NCBI GenBank assembly: GCA_001683845.1
Contig: LXQI01000003.1
Span: 1 to 39,493, forward strand
DNA: 39,493 bases
Source: Erythrobacter sp. ANT-B3C2
Lineage (GTDB): Bacteria > Pseudomonadota > Alphaproteobacteria > Sphingomonadales > Sphingomonadaceae
Direction of reading: 5' to 3'
Part shown: positions 7,166-15,342 of the stretch, one piece after another
Position numbering within the stretch: the stretch's first letter is position 1
Layout: each line of letters begins with the position of its first letter
Notes under the pieces: model-generated
The model's database searches: none
The model's input: the letters and a program-made list of their open reading frames with translations, nothing else
What the model was told of the DNA's origin: nothing
Position numbers and translations under genes: made by a program

Positions 7166-8076
7166 TGCCGCGCGTGATCGAACCACACGAACTCGCCACC
7201 GCCGATGCGCCATGCGAACCGGGCGACTGCTTCGAGGCGCTGGAGGCGGCCGGCTTCGACCCGCGCGACGAGGGCAGCCTGCTCCATGCGGCCGGTTGGC
7301 TGCGGCGCCTTGGCGCAAATCGTGAGTTTCTTTCCCGCCTCCTCCTTGCCGAACTGAGGGACCGCCACCGCGAGCAAGACCGGGCGAGTGCCTACGGGCC
7401 GCAGGTGGTCATGCTCTCGGAACTGGGCGGCGAATTCTTCCTGCGCGCCAATATCTGGCCCTCGCGCGATGAGCACCTGTTCCGCGCCAGCGGGGGATCG
7501 AGCTTCGTCTACGAACTGCCCCACGATCACAATTTCGACTTCATCACATACGGCTATTTCGGCCCTGGCTACGTCTCCGACTACTGGGAATACGAATACG
7601 AGGCCGTCGCGGGCGCGGTGGGCGAGCCGGCAGGCCTCACCTTCGTGGAACGCGCGCAGCTCACTCCGGGCAAGCTGATGCATTATCGCGCCCATCGCGA
7701 CGTGCACTCGCAATTGCCACCGGAGGCGATGTCCGTCTCGCTCAACGTGATGCACGCCGGCGGCGCGCAGGGCTGGACCGATCAGTACCGGTTCGATACC
7801 ACGAACAACCGGATCGACGGCGTGCTCTCCGCCGGCTCGAGCGAGGTGTTCCTCCGCATCGCCGTCGGCCTGGGTTGTGAGGAGGCCTGCGATCTAGCCG
7901 ATCATTTCGCCCGCCACCATCCGAGCGACCGCATGCGGCTGACTGCGCTCGAGGCGCAAGCGGGCGTGCTTGACGAGGCCGGGCGCGACGCACTGTGGGC
8001 GCGGGCCGAAACCTCCGGCAACCGCCTGGTGGCCATGGAAGCCCGCCGGCGCAGGGTCGTGCTGGAAGCGGTCTAG
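7165..8076 (+). CDS. Unknown protein with cupin-like metal motif
   Basis: This 303-residue cytoplasmic protein is not recognised by name. Residues 110-200 have a cupin-like pattern: H120-D-H122 in L-P-H-D-H-N-F-D-F, an aromatic and Gly-rich strand region, Glu142/Glu144 in W-E-Y-E-Y-E, then H177 and H181 in Y-R-A-H-R-D-V-H. Such His and Glu residues could hold one metal ion, as in cupin dioxygenases, although this is inference. The C-terminal 80 residues are helical and resemble repeat helices (A-R-H-H-P-S-D-R-M-R-L-T-A-L-E-A). It overlaps the preceding gene by one base and is the last gene of the cassette, facing ruvX. An oxygenase or hydroxylase acting on the 62-residue peptide is an attractive but untested idea. 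Confidence 0.8.
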   Translation: MPRVIEPHELATADAPCEPGDCFEALEAAGFDPRDEGSLLHAAGWLRRLGANREFLSRLLLAELRDRHREQDRASAYGPQVVMLSELGGEFFLRANIWPSRDEHLFRASGGSSFVYELPHDHNFDFITYGYFGPGYVSDYWEYEYEAVAGAVGEPAGLTFVERAQLTPGKLMHYRAHRDVHSQLPPEAMSVSLNVMHAGGAQGWTDQYRFDTTNNRIDGVLSAGSSEVFLRIAVGLGCEEACDLADHFARHHPSDRMRLTALEAQAGVLDEAGRDALWARAETSGNRLVAMEARRRRVVLEAV

Positions 8077-8215
8077 CGCCCGCTTTCAAGCATCGCCCCC
8101 GCGTCCCGGTGAAGCTCCCCTTCCCAAGACCGCCTGGCCATGGCTCCCGCGGGACGAGCTTACGTGATGCAGAGCGATTGGTGTGAGCCTCGTCTTCTGG
8201 CCGGTTAATCCCTAG

Positions 8216-8251
8216 CTCCCGCGACCGGCTGGGCGCCCGGGACCGCGGGAG
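8216..8251. terminator. Hairpin between convergent genes
   Basis: CTCCCGCG (8216-8223) and CGCGGGAG (8244-8251) pair around a loop that contains the palindrome GGGCGCCC. It lies in the 230-base gap between the cupin-like gene and ruvX, which converge. It has no T-tract on either strand, so a terminator role is only likely by position. Nothing else is seen in this gap. Confidence 0.35.
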
Positions 8252-8306
8252 GGGGGACGTACGCCCAGCGAGCAGCCGCGCCGCACTCGCGCCGACGCTA
8301 GCGGCG

Positions 8307-8789
8307 TCAGATCACCCCGCCGGCGAGCCGGTCGATCGCTGCCTGCAGGATGATGGCTGCGGCATGGCTGTCGATCCGCTCGGCGCGGCGGGCGCGGCTG
8401 AAATCCTGCGCAATCATCGCCCGCTCGGCGGCAGCGGTGGACCAGCGCTCGTCCCACAGCAGTACCGGCAATTCGAGCGGGGCGAGGTTGCGCGCAAACG
8501 CGCGGGCCGCCTGCGCGCGCGGGCCCGCGCTGCCATCCATGTTGAGCGGAAGACCGATGACAATCCCGCGCACCCCCCGCTCGACCACCAACGCCTCCAG
8601 CGCCGCCCGGTCGCGCGCGAATTTGCCACGCGCCAGCGTCTTGCCGGGGCTGGCAAAGCTCCACCCGGCATCACAGAAGGCCGAGCCGATCGTCTTGGTG
8701 CCCGGATCGAGACCCATCAGCACGCCACCCAGCGGCAAGGCCGCACCGAACTCTGCCGCCGCCTCGGTGATCGGCGGTGCCGCGGTCAC
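8307..8789 (-). CDS. ruvX: Putative pre-16S rRNA nuclease / Holliday junction resolvase-like RuvX
   Basis: RuvX (YqgF) is a 160-residue RNase H-fold nuclease that matures the 5' end of 16S rRNA in E. coli and was first proposed as a Holliday junction resolvase. Visible are the first acidic motif G-L-D-P-G-T-K-T-I-G (Asp28), G-L-P-L-N-M-D-G, the W-D-E-R-W-S-T-A-A-A-E motif and the final D-S-H-A-A-A-I-I-L-Q motif that supplies the last acidic residue. Its start overlaps the end of the DUF3089 gene by four bases, and it is the last gene of the minus-strand run that begins at pyrE. Confidence 0.93.
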   Translation of the reverse strand: MTAAPPITEAAAEFGAALPLGGVLMGLDPGTKTIGSAFCDAGWSFASPGKTLARGKFARDRAALEALVVERGVRGIVIGLPLNMDGSAGPRAQAARAFARNLAPLELPVLLWDERWSTAAAERAMIAQDFSRARRAERIDSHAAAIILQAAIDRLAGGVI

Positions 8790-9988
8790 CGCGCCAGCCA
8801 GCCGCGCAGCCGCCGGGCCACATCCTCCTGCACATTGCGCCAGAACAGCGGGATGTCGTAGACATGGTAATTGTTGCCCGGCAGCACGTAGGGGCCGAGC
8901 TCCGGCGGGTCGCCGATCAGCAGCAGCCCGCGCTCATCGCAACGCGCCGGCACCGCGCCAGCCACCAGCACGCCGTCGCTCAGCGCGTCATTGGGCACCA
9001 GCGTACCCAGATTGGCGTCGGCCGGCGCGCTGCCGTTCAGCGTGCCGGTCAGCGGGTTGAGGCACAGGATCGGGCTCTCGCCGCGCAGCTCGCCATCGAA
9101 GCCGATGGAGTTGCGGTAGGTGTCCAACACGCGGCCCGGATCGGCGGGCTCTGCAAAGCTCGACCAGCTGGCGATGCAGCCGCCCTGTGACGGCGTGGCG
9201 CAGGCGGGCAAGCCGAGCGCGGGCAGGTCGTGCGTGATCGAGATCGGCCAGCCCACTGCATAAACCATCGCCACGCGCTCTTCGAGCGGCGTGCCGGCGA
9301 CCCTATCGCGCAGCAGGCGGATCACGTGCAACGCGCCCTGGCTGTGCCCGACGATGACGATCGGCATCTCCTGGTCGAGGCTTTCGAGGAAGAAGGTGAA
9401 GGCCTGGTCGATGTCCAGATAGGCTGCGTCGATCGCGCGGGCAGCCTCCGGCGCGTCGGTCAGAAAGGCGCCGAAAGTGGCCTGGCGATAGCGCGGAGCC
9501 CAGATCTCGCTCGCCTGGTTGAACGGGCTGGCCAGGCCGCGCAGGAACAGCCGCGCCCTTTCCTGCGAGCGTTCATCCGCCAGCGGCGCGTTCCAGCTCG
9601 ACCGGTTCAAAAAACTGGTCGGGTGGACAAAGAACACTGCAAAGGGCGGTACCGCTTCGGCCCCCGCCTCGTCTGCCGCCTCGCCATCTTGCGGAGGGGA
9701 GGGCGGATCAGAGGGTGCGGGTGGCGCCGCCTCATCACGCGCTGCCTCATCCGCACTCGCCGCCGCCTCCGGCTGCCATCGGGCGGGATCGGGCAGCTTG
9801 CCGGGCCGGCTGAACCACATCGCCGGATCACGATAGGCGTTGACCGCCAGTGCCTCCTGCTCCTCGAAGGCGGCGGTCGGTACCATGGCCATCTCGGTCA
9901 GCTCGTCGGCCCAGATTCGCAAGCCGAACAGCGATGCCAGCGTGATCAGGATGAGGCCGGCAATGATGTAGAGGAACTTACGCGCCAT
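8786..9988 (-). CDS. DUF3089 family alpha/beta hydrolase
   Basis: This 400-residue protein has an N-terminal membrane segment (about residues 5-26, uncleaved or a signal anchor), then an Ala/Pro/Glu/Asp-rich insertion between residues 72 and 115, then the hydrolase domain with F-F-V-H-P-T-S-F and the nucleophile elbow G-H-S-Q-G-A. The segment N-N-Y-H-V-Y-D near the C-terminus may supply the catalytic His. It is probably a membrane-anchored periplasmic esterase or lipase-like enzyme of unknown substrate. It overlaps the permease gene by 11 bases and ruvX by four, so it is in one transcript with them. Confidence 0.85.
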   Translation of the reverse strand: MARKFLYIIAGLILITLASLFGLRIWADELTEMAMVPTAAFEEQEALAVNAYRDPAMWFSRPGKLPDPARWQPEAAASADEAARDEAAPPAPSDPPSPPQDGEAADEAGAEAVPPFAVFFVHPTSFLNRSSWNAPLADERSQERARLFLRGLASPFNQASEIWAPRYRQATFGAFLTDAPEAARAIDAAYLDIDQAFTFFLESLDQEMPIVIVGHSQGALHVIRLLRDRVAGTPLEERVAMVYAVGWPISITHDLPALGLPACATPSQGGCIASWSSFAEPADPGRVLDTYRNSIGFDGELRGESPILCLNPLTGTLNGSAPADANLGTLVPNDALSDGVLVAGAVPARCDERGLLLIGDPPELGPYVLPGNNYHVYDIPLFWRNVQEDVARRLRGWLAR

Positions 9989-11093
9989 TCGTCTTGAGGG
10001 TTAGCTGCCCCTGCTCCTCTCCGCTTTCCTGCTCCTCGGCCCGGCGCTCGAGCGCCACCTTGATCATCGCCAGCAGCGGATCGGCCAGGAACAGGCCCAG
10101 GATGCCGAACAGGATGCCCATGATCAGCTGCGCGCCCAGCACCAGCGCGGGCGCAAGATCCACCGTCTTCTTCGCGATTAGCGGTACGACGATATAACCG
10201 TCGAAGGACTGCACCAGCACGTAGACGAAGAGGGTGTACAGCCCCATATCCCACCCGCCGGAAAAGCCCACCATCACCATCAGCAGGCCCGAGATGAACG
10301 CGCCGACATTGGGGATGAAGGCGAGCAGCCCCGTCAAAATGCCGAGCAGCGCGGCCATCGGCACGCCATACACCGATAACAGCCCCCAGGTGAGCACCCC
10401 CTCGAACGCCATGCCGACGAGGCGCCCGGCCATCAGCCGGCGCAAGGTAAAGGCCATGCGGGTGATCGTGACGTGAAAGCTCTGGCGGTCGTCCACCGGC
10501 AGCATCCAGGCGACGCCCCGCTCATAGAGCCGCGGCTCGATTACGACGTAGATGCCGATGATCACCACCAGCACCAGCATGGTCAGCGCGCCGAGCAGCC
10601 CACCGATCGCCCGGGTGACCATCCCCACACCGCTCATCAGCTGGCCGGCGATGGCCTGCACATCCTCGTTGCTGACCGCGAAACCCTGGCCCTGCGCCCA
10701 ATCCAGCAGGAGCGCGGATTGCTGCTCGATCAGCGCGGGGAACTGCGCCGCCTCCTGCGAGATCTGCTGGCCTGCGAACATCGCCAGCCAGGTGAAGAAG
10801 GCGAGCGTGCCGAGCAACACGATGCCGATCCGCCAGCCGCGCCCGATCGGCAGCACGCGGTGGAGCAGCCGCGCCCCACCATCCACCATGGCGGCGAACA
10901 CCATCGCGCCGAAGATCACCAGCAAGGATTGCGAAATGTAGATTGCCAGCACGAACAGGCCGACAATGGTAACCCAGATCAGCGCCCGTTGCGCCTCCAG
11001 CCGCATGGCCGGGCTGGCGATGCGGGTCGGGCTGGCGCGTTGATCGTCCTCGGGTGCCGTTAATTCGGCGGCGTCAGCGCTCGCCATCGGCAC
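9978..11093 (-). CDS. AI-2E family transporter (PerM/TqsA type)
   Basis: This 371-residue integral membrane protein belongs to the AI-2E exporter/PerM family. Seven to eight hydrophobic segments are visible, including an early pair (residues about 35-75), one near 90-110, one near 165-190 and a C-terminal group from about 225 to 345 with the family segment I-L-T-G-L-L-A-F-I-P-N-V-G and the final A-D-P-L-L-A-M-I-K-V. Members export the quorum signal AI-2, or in other cases move sodium, protons or unknown solutes, so the substrate here is undetermined. An alternative start lies two codons in, at 11087. The gene overlaps lepB by 20 bases. Confidence 0.88.
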   Translation of the reverse strand: MPMASADAAELTAPEDDQRASPTRIASPAMRLEAQRALIWVTIVGLFVLAIYISQSLLVIFGAMVFAAMVDGGARLLHRVLPIGRGWRIGIVLLGTLAFFTWLAMFAGQQISQEAAQFPALIEQQSALLLDWAQGQGFAVSNEDVQAIAGQLMSGVGMVTRAIGGLLGALTMLVLVVIIGIYVVIEPRLYERGVAWMLPVDDRQSFHVTITRMAFTLRRLMAGRLVGMAFEGVLTWGLLSVYGVPMAALLGILTGLLAFIPNVGAFISGLLMVMVGFSGGWDMGLYTLFVYVLVQSFDGYIVVPLIAKKTVDLAPALVLGAQLIMGILFGILGLFLADPLLAMIKVALERRAEEQESGEEQGQLTLKTNGA

Positions 11094-12036
11094 CGTCGTC
11101 GCTCAGCGGTGGGCGCAGCGAGTTGAAGGCGCGCCCTTCGCGCAGGCTGCCGATCCAGCTGAGCGGATTCCAGCCCGTGCTGCCGTCGAGCGAGAAGGTG
11201 ACGATCTCCGCCCGCCCGCCGACATCGGCGATCGGCACTGGGCCGCCAAGGCCGTTGCCCAGCGGCCAAGCCGGTGCACGGCTGTCGGCCGAATGGTCGC
11301 GATTGTCGCCCATCAGGAACACGTGATCTTCGGGCACGATCAGTTCGGCGAAATTGTCGAGATCCTGCGTGCGATGGTCGATAATCAGGTAGCTGGCGCC
11401 ATTGGGCAGGGTTTCGCGATAGGTCGGCGGCTCGTACACCCAGCTTCCATCGGGCAGCCGCAAGCGATAGGCCTCGAAGCTGGCGAGGCACGGCATGCCG
11501 TTGCACAGCTGCGCTTCGTCTACCGGGATCCGCACCGCCGGCTCCACCGCCTGCGGCACTTCTTCGCCATTGAGGATGATCCGCCCATCGACCATCGCGA
11601 TCCGGTCGCCGGGCAGGGCCACCACACGCTTGATGTAATCCTCCGCATGGCCCGGCGGCACGGCGATCACGATGTCGCCGTATTCCGGCGTGGCAGGCGC
11701 GATCCGCCAATCGCTGCGCGGCAGCAGGTGAAAGCTGGCCGAGACCCAGCTCCAGCCATAGGGATATTTGCTCACCACCAGCCGGTCGCCGACCAGCAGG
11801 CTGGGCACCATCGAAATGCTCGGGATGTAGAACGGCTTGGCGACGAGCGTGTGAAAGGCGAGCACCCCCAGCAGCATCAGCGCCAGGCTGCGGGCCTCGG
11901 CCAGCCAGTCGACCTTGTCCTTCTTCCCGACAGGAGCGCCCGGTGCCGGCGGTCCGCCCGTCGTCTCGCGCTCCGCCTTTGCCGGGCTCGTGGTCACACC
12001 ATCAATGGCGGGGGGGAGGCCGGGGACGGAGCTCAT
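11074..12036 (-). CDS. lepB: Signal peptidase I
   Basis: LepB cleaves signal peptides from exported proteins at the outer face of the inner membrane. The 320-residue protein has a Pro/Lys/Glu-rich cytoplasmic start, one transmembrane segment (about residues 50-70), then the catalytic Ser motif P-S-I-S-M-V-P-S-L, the Y-P-Y-G segment, the catalytic Lys in [11 protein letters not shown], and the signature [11 protein letters not shown]. The ATG at 12034-12036 overlaps the acpS stop by four bases, which fixes the start better than the upstream ATG in the same frame. The usual partner genes rnc and era are not downstream here. Confidence 0.95.
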   Translation of the reverse strand: MSSVPGLPPAIDGVTTSPAKAERETTGGPPAPGAPVGKKDKVDWLAEARSLALMLLGVLAFHTLVAKPFYIPSISMVPSLLVGDRLVVSKYPYGWSWVSASFHLLPRSDWRIAPATPEYGDIVIAVPPGHAEDYIKRVVALPGDRIAMVDGRIILNGEEVPQAVEPAVRIPVDEAQLCNGMPCLASFEAYRLRLPDGSWVYEPPTYRETLPNGASYLIIDHRTQDLDNFAELIVPEDHVFLMGDNRDHSADSRAPAWPLGNGLGGPVPIADVGGRAEIVTFSLDGSTGWNPLSWIGSLREGRAFNSLRPPLSDDGADGER

Positions 12037-12434
12037 CGGGGCAGCGCTTCCAGGATCACGAAGGCCTGCGCCCATGGATGATCGTCGGTGAGGGTAAGGT
12101 GAACAAATGCCTCATGGCCGGGCGGCACCCGCTGCGCAAGCAGCTTCGCCGCCCCGCCGGTGAGATGTAGCGTGGGCGCGCCGGACGGCAGGTTCACCAC
12201 GCCGATATCCTTGTGGAACACACCGCGCGAAAAGCCGGTGCCGATCGCCTTGCTGAAAGCCTCCTTGGCCGCCCAACGCTTGGCATAGGTGCCGGCGCGG
12301 GTGAGGGGGCGCCGCGAGGCCTTGGCCTGCTCCACCTCGGTGAAGCAGCGCTCCTCGAACCGCGCCCCCCACCGCTCGAGTGAGGCAGCGATCCGCTCGA
12401 TATTGGTCAGGTCGGAACCGAGACCGATGATCAT
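12033..12434 (-). CDS. acpS: Holo-[acyl-carrier-protein] synthase
   Basis: AcpS transfers 4'-phosphopantetheine from CoA to apo-ACP, which activates fatty acid synthesis. At 133 residues the length is normal. The start M-I-I-G-L-G-S-D-L carries the metal-binding Asp, and the second motif is [10 protein letters not shown] with the Glu and Lys of the active site, followed by F-V-H-L-T-L-T-D. The ATG at 12432-12434 is chosen because the motif begins directly there. It sits after pdxJ with a 157-base gap and overlaps lepB by four bases. Confidence 0.95.
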   Translation of the reverse strand: MIIGLGSDLTNIERIAASLERWGARFEERCFTEVEQAKASRRPLTRAGTYAKRWAAKEAFSKAIGTGFSRGVFHKDIGVVNLPSGAPTLHLTGGAAKLLAQRVPPGHEAFVHLTLTDDHPWAQAFVILEALPR

Positions 12435-12591
12435 GCATGCGCCATCCCGCGATCGCCCGACACCGGGAGCAGAGGCCCGGCGGCATTGGCAGAGTGCGGG
12501 TAGCGCCGGCTGCGTTGAGGACCCGTTAACGATGCTTGGCCGGCGCATGAAACAAGGCTTGCCCGCACTACCCGATTCACCGGCAGCGCCC
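12435..12591 (-). other. 157-base gap between pdxJ and acpS
   Basis: This is the only sizeable gap in the minus-strand run. Read on the minus strand it holds TTAACGGGTCCTCAAC, which is one base off a TTAA-N7-TTAAC CtrA box, and no clear hairpin with a T-tract. It might carry a secondary promoter for acpS and the genes after it. An open frame crosses it in the acpS frame without any family motif. Confidence 0.3.
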
Positions 12592-13338
12592 TCATCGCGC
12601 TGCATCCATCAACTCGCGCATCCGCCGCACCGCCGCTTCCAGCCCGACGAACACCGCCTCGCCCACGAGGTAATGCCCGATGTTGAGTTCAGCCAGCTGG
12701 GGAATGGCGGCGACAGGCTGGACATTCTCGTAAGTCAGGCCATGCCCCGCATGCGGCTCGATGCCGTTCTTGACGGCGAGTGCGGCAAGGTCCGCTATGC
12801 GCTTCAGCTCCACTGCACGCCTTTCGCCGTCAGCATGGGCGTATTCGCCGGTGTGGAACTCGACCACTTCGGCACCCAGCCGGAGGGCCGCTTCCAGCTG
12901 CCGCTCGTCCGGTGCGATGAACAGGCTGACGCGGATTCCAGCCTCTTGCAACCGGCTTACAACGGGGGCGAGATGGTTGTGCAAGCCGGCCGCATCGAGC
13001 CCGCCCTCGGTGGTGCGTTCCTCCCGCCTTTCGGGCACTATGCAGGCTGCATGCGGGCGGTGTGCAAGCGCGATGCGGACCATTTCCTCGGTGGGAGCCA
13101 TCTCCAGGTTGAGCGGCAGGCTGGTGGCCGCCTGGATCCGTCGCAGATCCTCGTCGCGGATGTGCCGCCGATCCTCGCGCAGATGGGCCGTGATCCCGTC
13201 TCCGCCGACCTGCGCGACGATCTCGGCCGCGCGCACCGGATCGGGGTGGTCGCCGCCGCGCGCATTGCGGATGGTGGCGACATGATCGATGTTGACGCCC
13301 AACCGGAGGATGGGCCGGAGCAGGTCCTGCTGCGGCAT
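12592..13338 (-). CDS. pdxJ: Pyridoxine 5'-phosphate synthase
   Basis: PdxJ condenses 1-deoxyxylulose 5-phosphate with 3-amino-2-oxopropyl phosphate to pyridoxine 5'-phosphate in the cytoplasm. The 248-residue TIM barrel shows [16 protein letters not shown] near the start, [19 protein letters not shown] and the C-terminal phosphate site G-H-Y-L-V-G-E-A. The ATG at 13336-13338 lies 14 bases after the pyrE stop, so the two are cotranscribed. Confidence 0.96.
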   Translation of the reverse strand: MPQQDLLRPILRLGVNIDHVATIRNARGGDHPDPVRAAEIVAQVGGDGITAHLREDRRHIRDEDLRRIQAATSLPLNLEMAPTEEMVRIALAHRPHAACIVPERREERTTEGGLDAAGLHNHLAPVVSRLQEAGIRVSLFIAPDERQLEAALRLGAEVVEFHTGEYAHADGERRAVELKRIADLAALAVKNGIEPHAGHGLTYENVQPVAAIPQLAELNIGHYLVGEAVFVGLEAAVRRMRELMDAAR

Positions 13339-13352
13339 CGTCCCGGCGCCGT

Positions 13353-13934
13353 TCACGCCTTGCGGCTGCCGGGCCTGGTCACCGGCAGAGCCGCCAGTTC
13401 GGCCGGCAGCTCGTCGGGTGCGAAGGTGGGAAAGTTGATTTCGACCAGCGGGAACAGCGGAACTCCCAATTCGACCGCGCCCCCCGAACGATCGACCAGC
13501 GCCACCGCCGCGATCACTTCGGCGCCGGCCGCCTGCACCGCCGCGATTCCCTCCCGGCTGGAAAGGCCGGTGGTGATCACGTCCTCGGCCAACAGCACCC
13601 GCTCGCCCTCCGCCAGTTCGAACCCGCGGCGCAGCTCGAAGCGGCCCTCCGGGCGCTCGAGGAACAGCGCGTCTTTCTGAAGCGCACGACCGAGTTCGTG
13701 GCCGAGGATCAGCCCGCCCATCGCCAGGCTCACCACCTTGTCGACCTTGCCGCGCAGATCGCGCGGGAGCTTCTGCACCAGCGCGCGGGCGAGCCGGCCC
13801 GCCCGATCCGCGTCCATCAGCACCAGTGCGCATTGCAGGTAATGCGCGCTGTGGCGGCCAGAGGTGAGCCGAAAGTGCCCTTCGAGCAGGGCCCGGCTGG
13901 CGCGGAATTCGGCAAGGACCTCATCGTCGATCAT
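13353..13934 (-). CDS. pyrE: Orotate phosphoribosyltransferase
   Basis: PyrE joins orotate to PRPP to give orotidine monophosphate in pyrimidine synthesis. The 193-residue protein contains the F-R-L-T-S-G-R-H-S substrate segment, G-G-L-I-L-G-H-E-L and the PRPP-binding motif [11 protein letters not shown]. It is the first gene of the minus-strand run pyrE-pdxJ-acpS-lepB and is divergent from the cytochrome oxidase operon, with 222 bases between the two start codons. Confidence 0.95.
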   Translation of the reverse strand: MIDDEVLAEFRASRALLEGHFRLTSGRHSAHYLQCALVLMDADRAGRLARALVQKLPRDLRGKVDKVVSLAMGGLILGHELGRALQKDALFLERPEGRFELRRGFELAEGERVLLAEDVITTGLSSREGIAAVQAAGAEVIAAVALVDRSGGAVELGVPLFPLVEINFPTFAPDELPAELAALPVTRPGSRKA

Positions 13935-14040
13935 GGTTTGAATCGGCCCCTGTCGTCACCCACAGCCTACAGCGGCGCAACATCGCTGCACGAGGCAACG
14001 GAGCGCCTGCACCCCTGCGCAAAAACTTCCCTAGAAGCGC

Positions 14041-14069
14041 TTGAGGCAGGGGGCAAGCGTGCGTATATG
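14041..14069 (+). promoter_or_regulatory. Candidate promoter of the cytochrome oxidase operon
   Basis: TTGAGG at 14041-14046 and TATATG at 14064-14069 are separated by 17 bases, a good match to a housekeeping sigma-70-type promoter. It lies about 90 bases before the ctaC start, in the divergent gap shared with pyrE. This is prediction by pattern only. Confidence 0.4.
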
Positions 14070-14156
14070 CCGCCGCATTCCGGCCCTTCAGGTGGGCCGC
14101 GCGGCCCGTGCACGCCATTGCATTCGGGCCCAATAAGAACGGAAAGCGGCTTAGTG

Positions 14157-15311
14157 ATGATGTTCGGCGGTTTCGCTCGCAGGCAAATGCGCTCTCTCTT
14201 CCTGCTGCTCGCCGCGCTGTCGCTTCCCGTCTTCCAACCGGTGATGGCACAGGAACCGGCACCCCCCGTCCTCGCGCCGCCCCAACCGGCGATCACCAGC
14301 GAGCAGGATGCGGTGGCCGCCAACGTGGCCGATGACACGATCAGCGCGGCGGATGCTGCGGACGCCTCCACGCTGGATGTCGCGCCCGGTTCGGCGGCCT
14401 ACACGCCGCTCGGGCCGGAATGGATCAAGGGCGCGCCCGAACCCGGCGCGATGACCTTCCAGCCGCAATATACCGAGCAGGGCGATTATGCGCTGTGGTT
14501 CCACGATGCGATCCTGCTGCCCTTGACGGTGGCGATCTGCCTGCTGGTGCTGGGGCTGCTGCTGTGGGTGGTCGCGCGGTACAACCGGCGCGCCAATGCC
14601 GTACCCTCCAAGACCAGCCACAACACCCTGATCGAAGTGATCTGGACCGCGGTGCCGGTGCTGATCCTGGTGGCGATCGCGATCCCCTCGATCACGCTGC
14701 TGGCGCGGCAATACGAGACCGCGCCCGCAGATTCGCTGACCATCAAGGCGACCGGCTACCAATGGTATTGGGGCTTTACCTACCCCGATAATGGCGGGTT
14801 CGAGGTGATCGCCAACATGATGGACGAGGGCGAGGCGCTGGCGCAGGGCTCCCCGCCGCAGCTGGCGGTCGATAACCGCATGGTCGTCCCAGCAGGCGAG
14901 ATCATCCGCATCCAGACCACCGGGGCCGATGTGATCCACTCCTTCGGCATTCCATCCTTGTGGTTCAAGCTCGACGCGGTGCCGGGTAGAATCAACGAGC
15001 GCACGCTGCTCATCGAGGAGCCGGGGATCTATTACGGCCAGTGCTACGAGCTGTGCGGATCGCGCCACGCTTACATGCCGATCGCCATCGAGGCGCTGCC
15101 CCGCCCGCAGTTCGAGGCCTGGGTCCGCGCGCAGGGCGGCACCGTGGGTGCAGCGGAGGCCGAGGCCGCCGCAGGGGCGGGTACCGATCCCGCCGCGCCC
15201 GTACTGCCCGGCCTGCAGGAGCCCGAAAGCTCGGTCGAAGGCGCCCCCGGCGCCGGCGCCGCGCCGACCACCACCACCGCGCCGGGCACGCCCGCGCCGG
15301 CCCAGAACTGA
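14157..15311 (+). CDS. ctaC: Cytochrome c oxidase subunit II
   Basis: Subunit II of the aa3-type oxidase accepts electrons from cytochrome c at its CuA centre on the periplasmic side. The 384-residue product begins with a signal peptide ending near M-A-Q, followed by an Ala/Asp-rich spacer, two transmembrane segments (about residues 115-140 and 160-180), then the cupredoxin domain with the aromatic Y-Q-W-Y-W-G-F and the CuA ligands in Q-C-Y-E-L-C-G-S-R-H-A-Y-M. The C-terminus is a long Ala/Gly/Pro/Thr-rich tail of about 60 residues. Starts at 14157, 14160 and 14187 are possible; I use the first, which has GGAAAG upstream. Confidence 0.95.
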   Translation: MMFGGFARRQMRSLFLLLAALSLPVFQPVMAQEPAPPVLAPPQPAITSEQDAVAANVADDTISAADAADASTLDVAPGSAAYTPLGPEWIKGAPEPGAMTFQPQYTEQGDYALWFHDAILLPLTVAICLLVLGLLLWVVARYNRRANAVPSKTSHNTLIEVIWTAVPVLILVAIAIPSITLLARQYETAPADSLTIKATGYQWYWGFTYPDNGGFEVIANMMDEGEALAQGSPPQLAVDNRMVVPAGEIIRIQTTGADVIHSFGIPSLWFKLDAVPGRINERTLLIEEPGIYYGQCYELCGSRHAYMPIAIEALPRPQFEAWVRAQGGTVGAAEAEAAAGAGTDPAAPVLPGLQEPESSVEGAPGAGAAPTTTTAPGTPAPAQN

Positions 15312-15342
15312 CCTATAGAGTCCAGGACCAGGTACGCTGACG

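Noticed and set aside
12435-12591. A CtrA box before acpS (TTAA-N7-TCAAC)
   Set aside because: One half deviates from TTAA and the surrounding run looks like a constitutive housekeeping operon.
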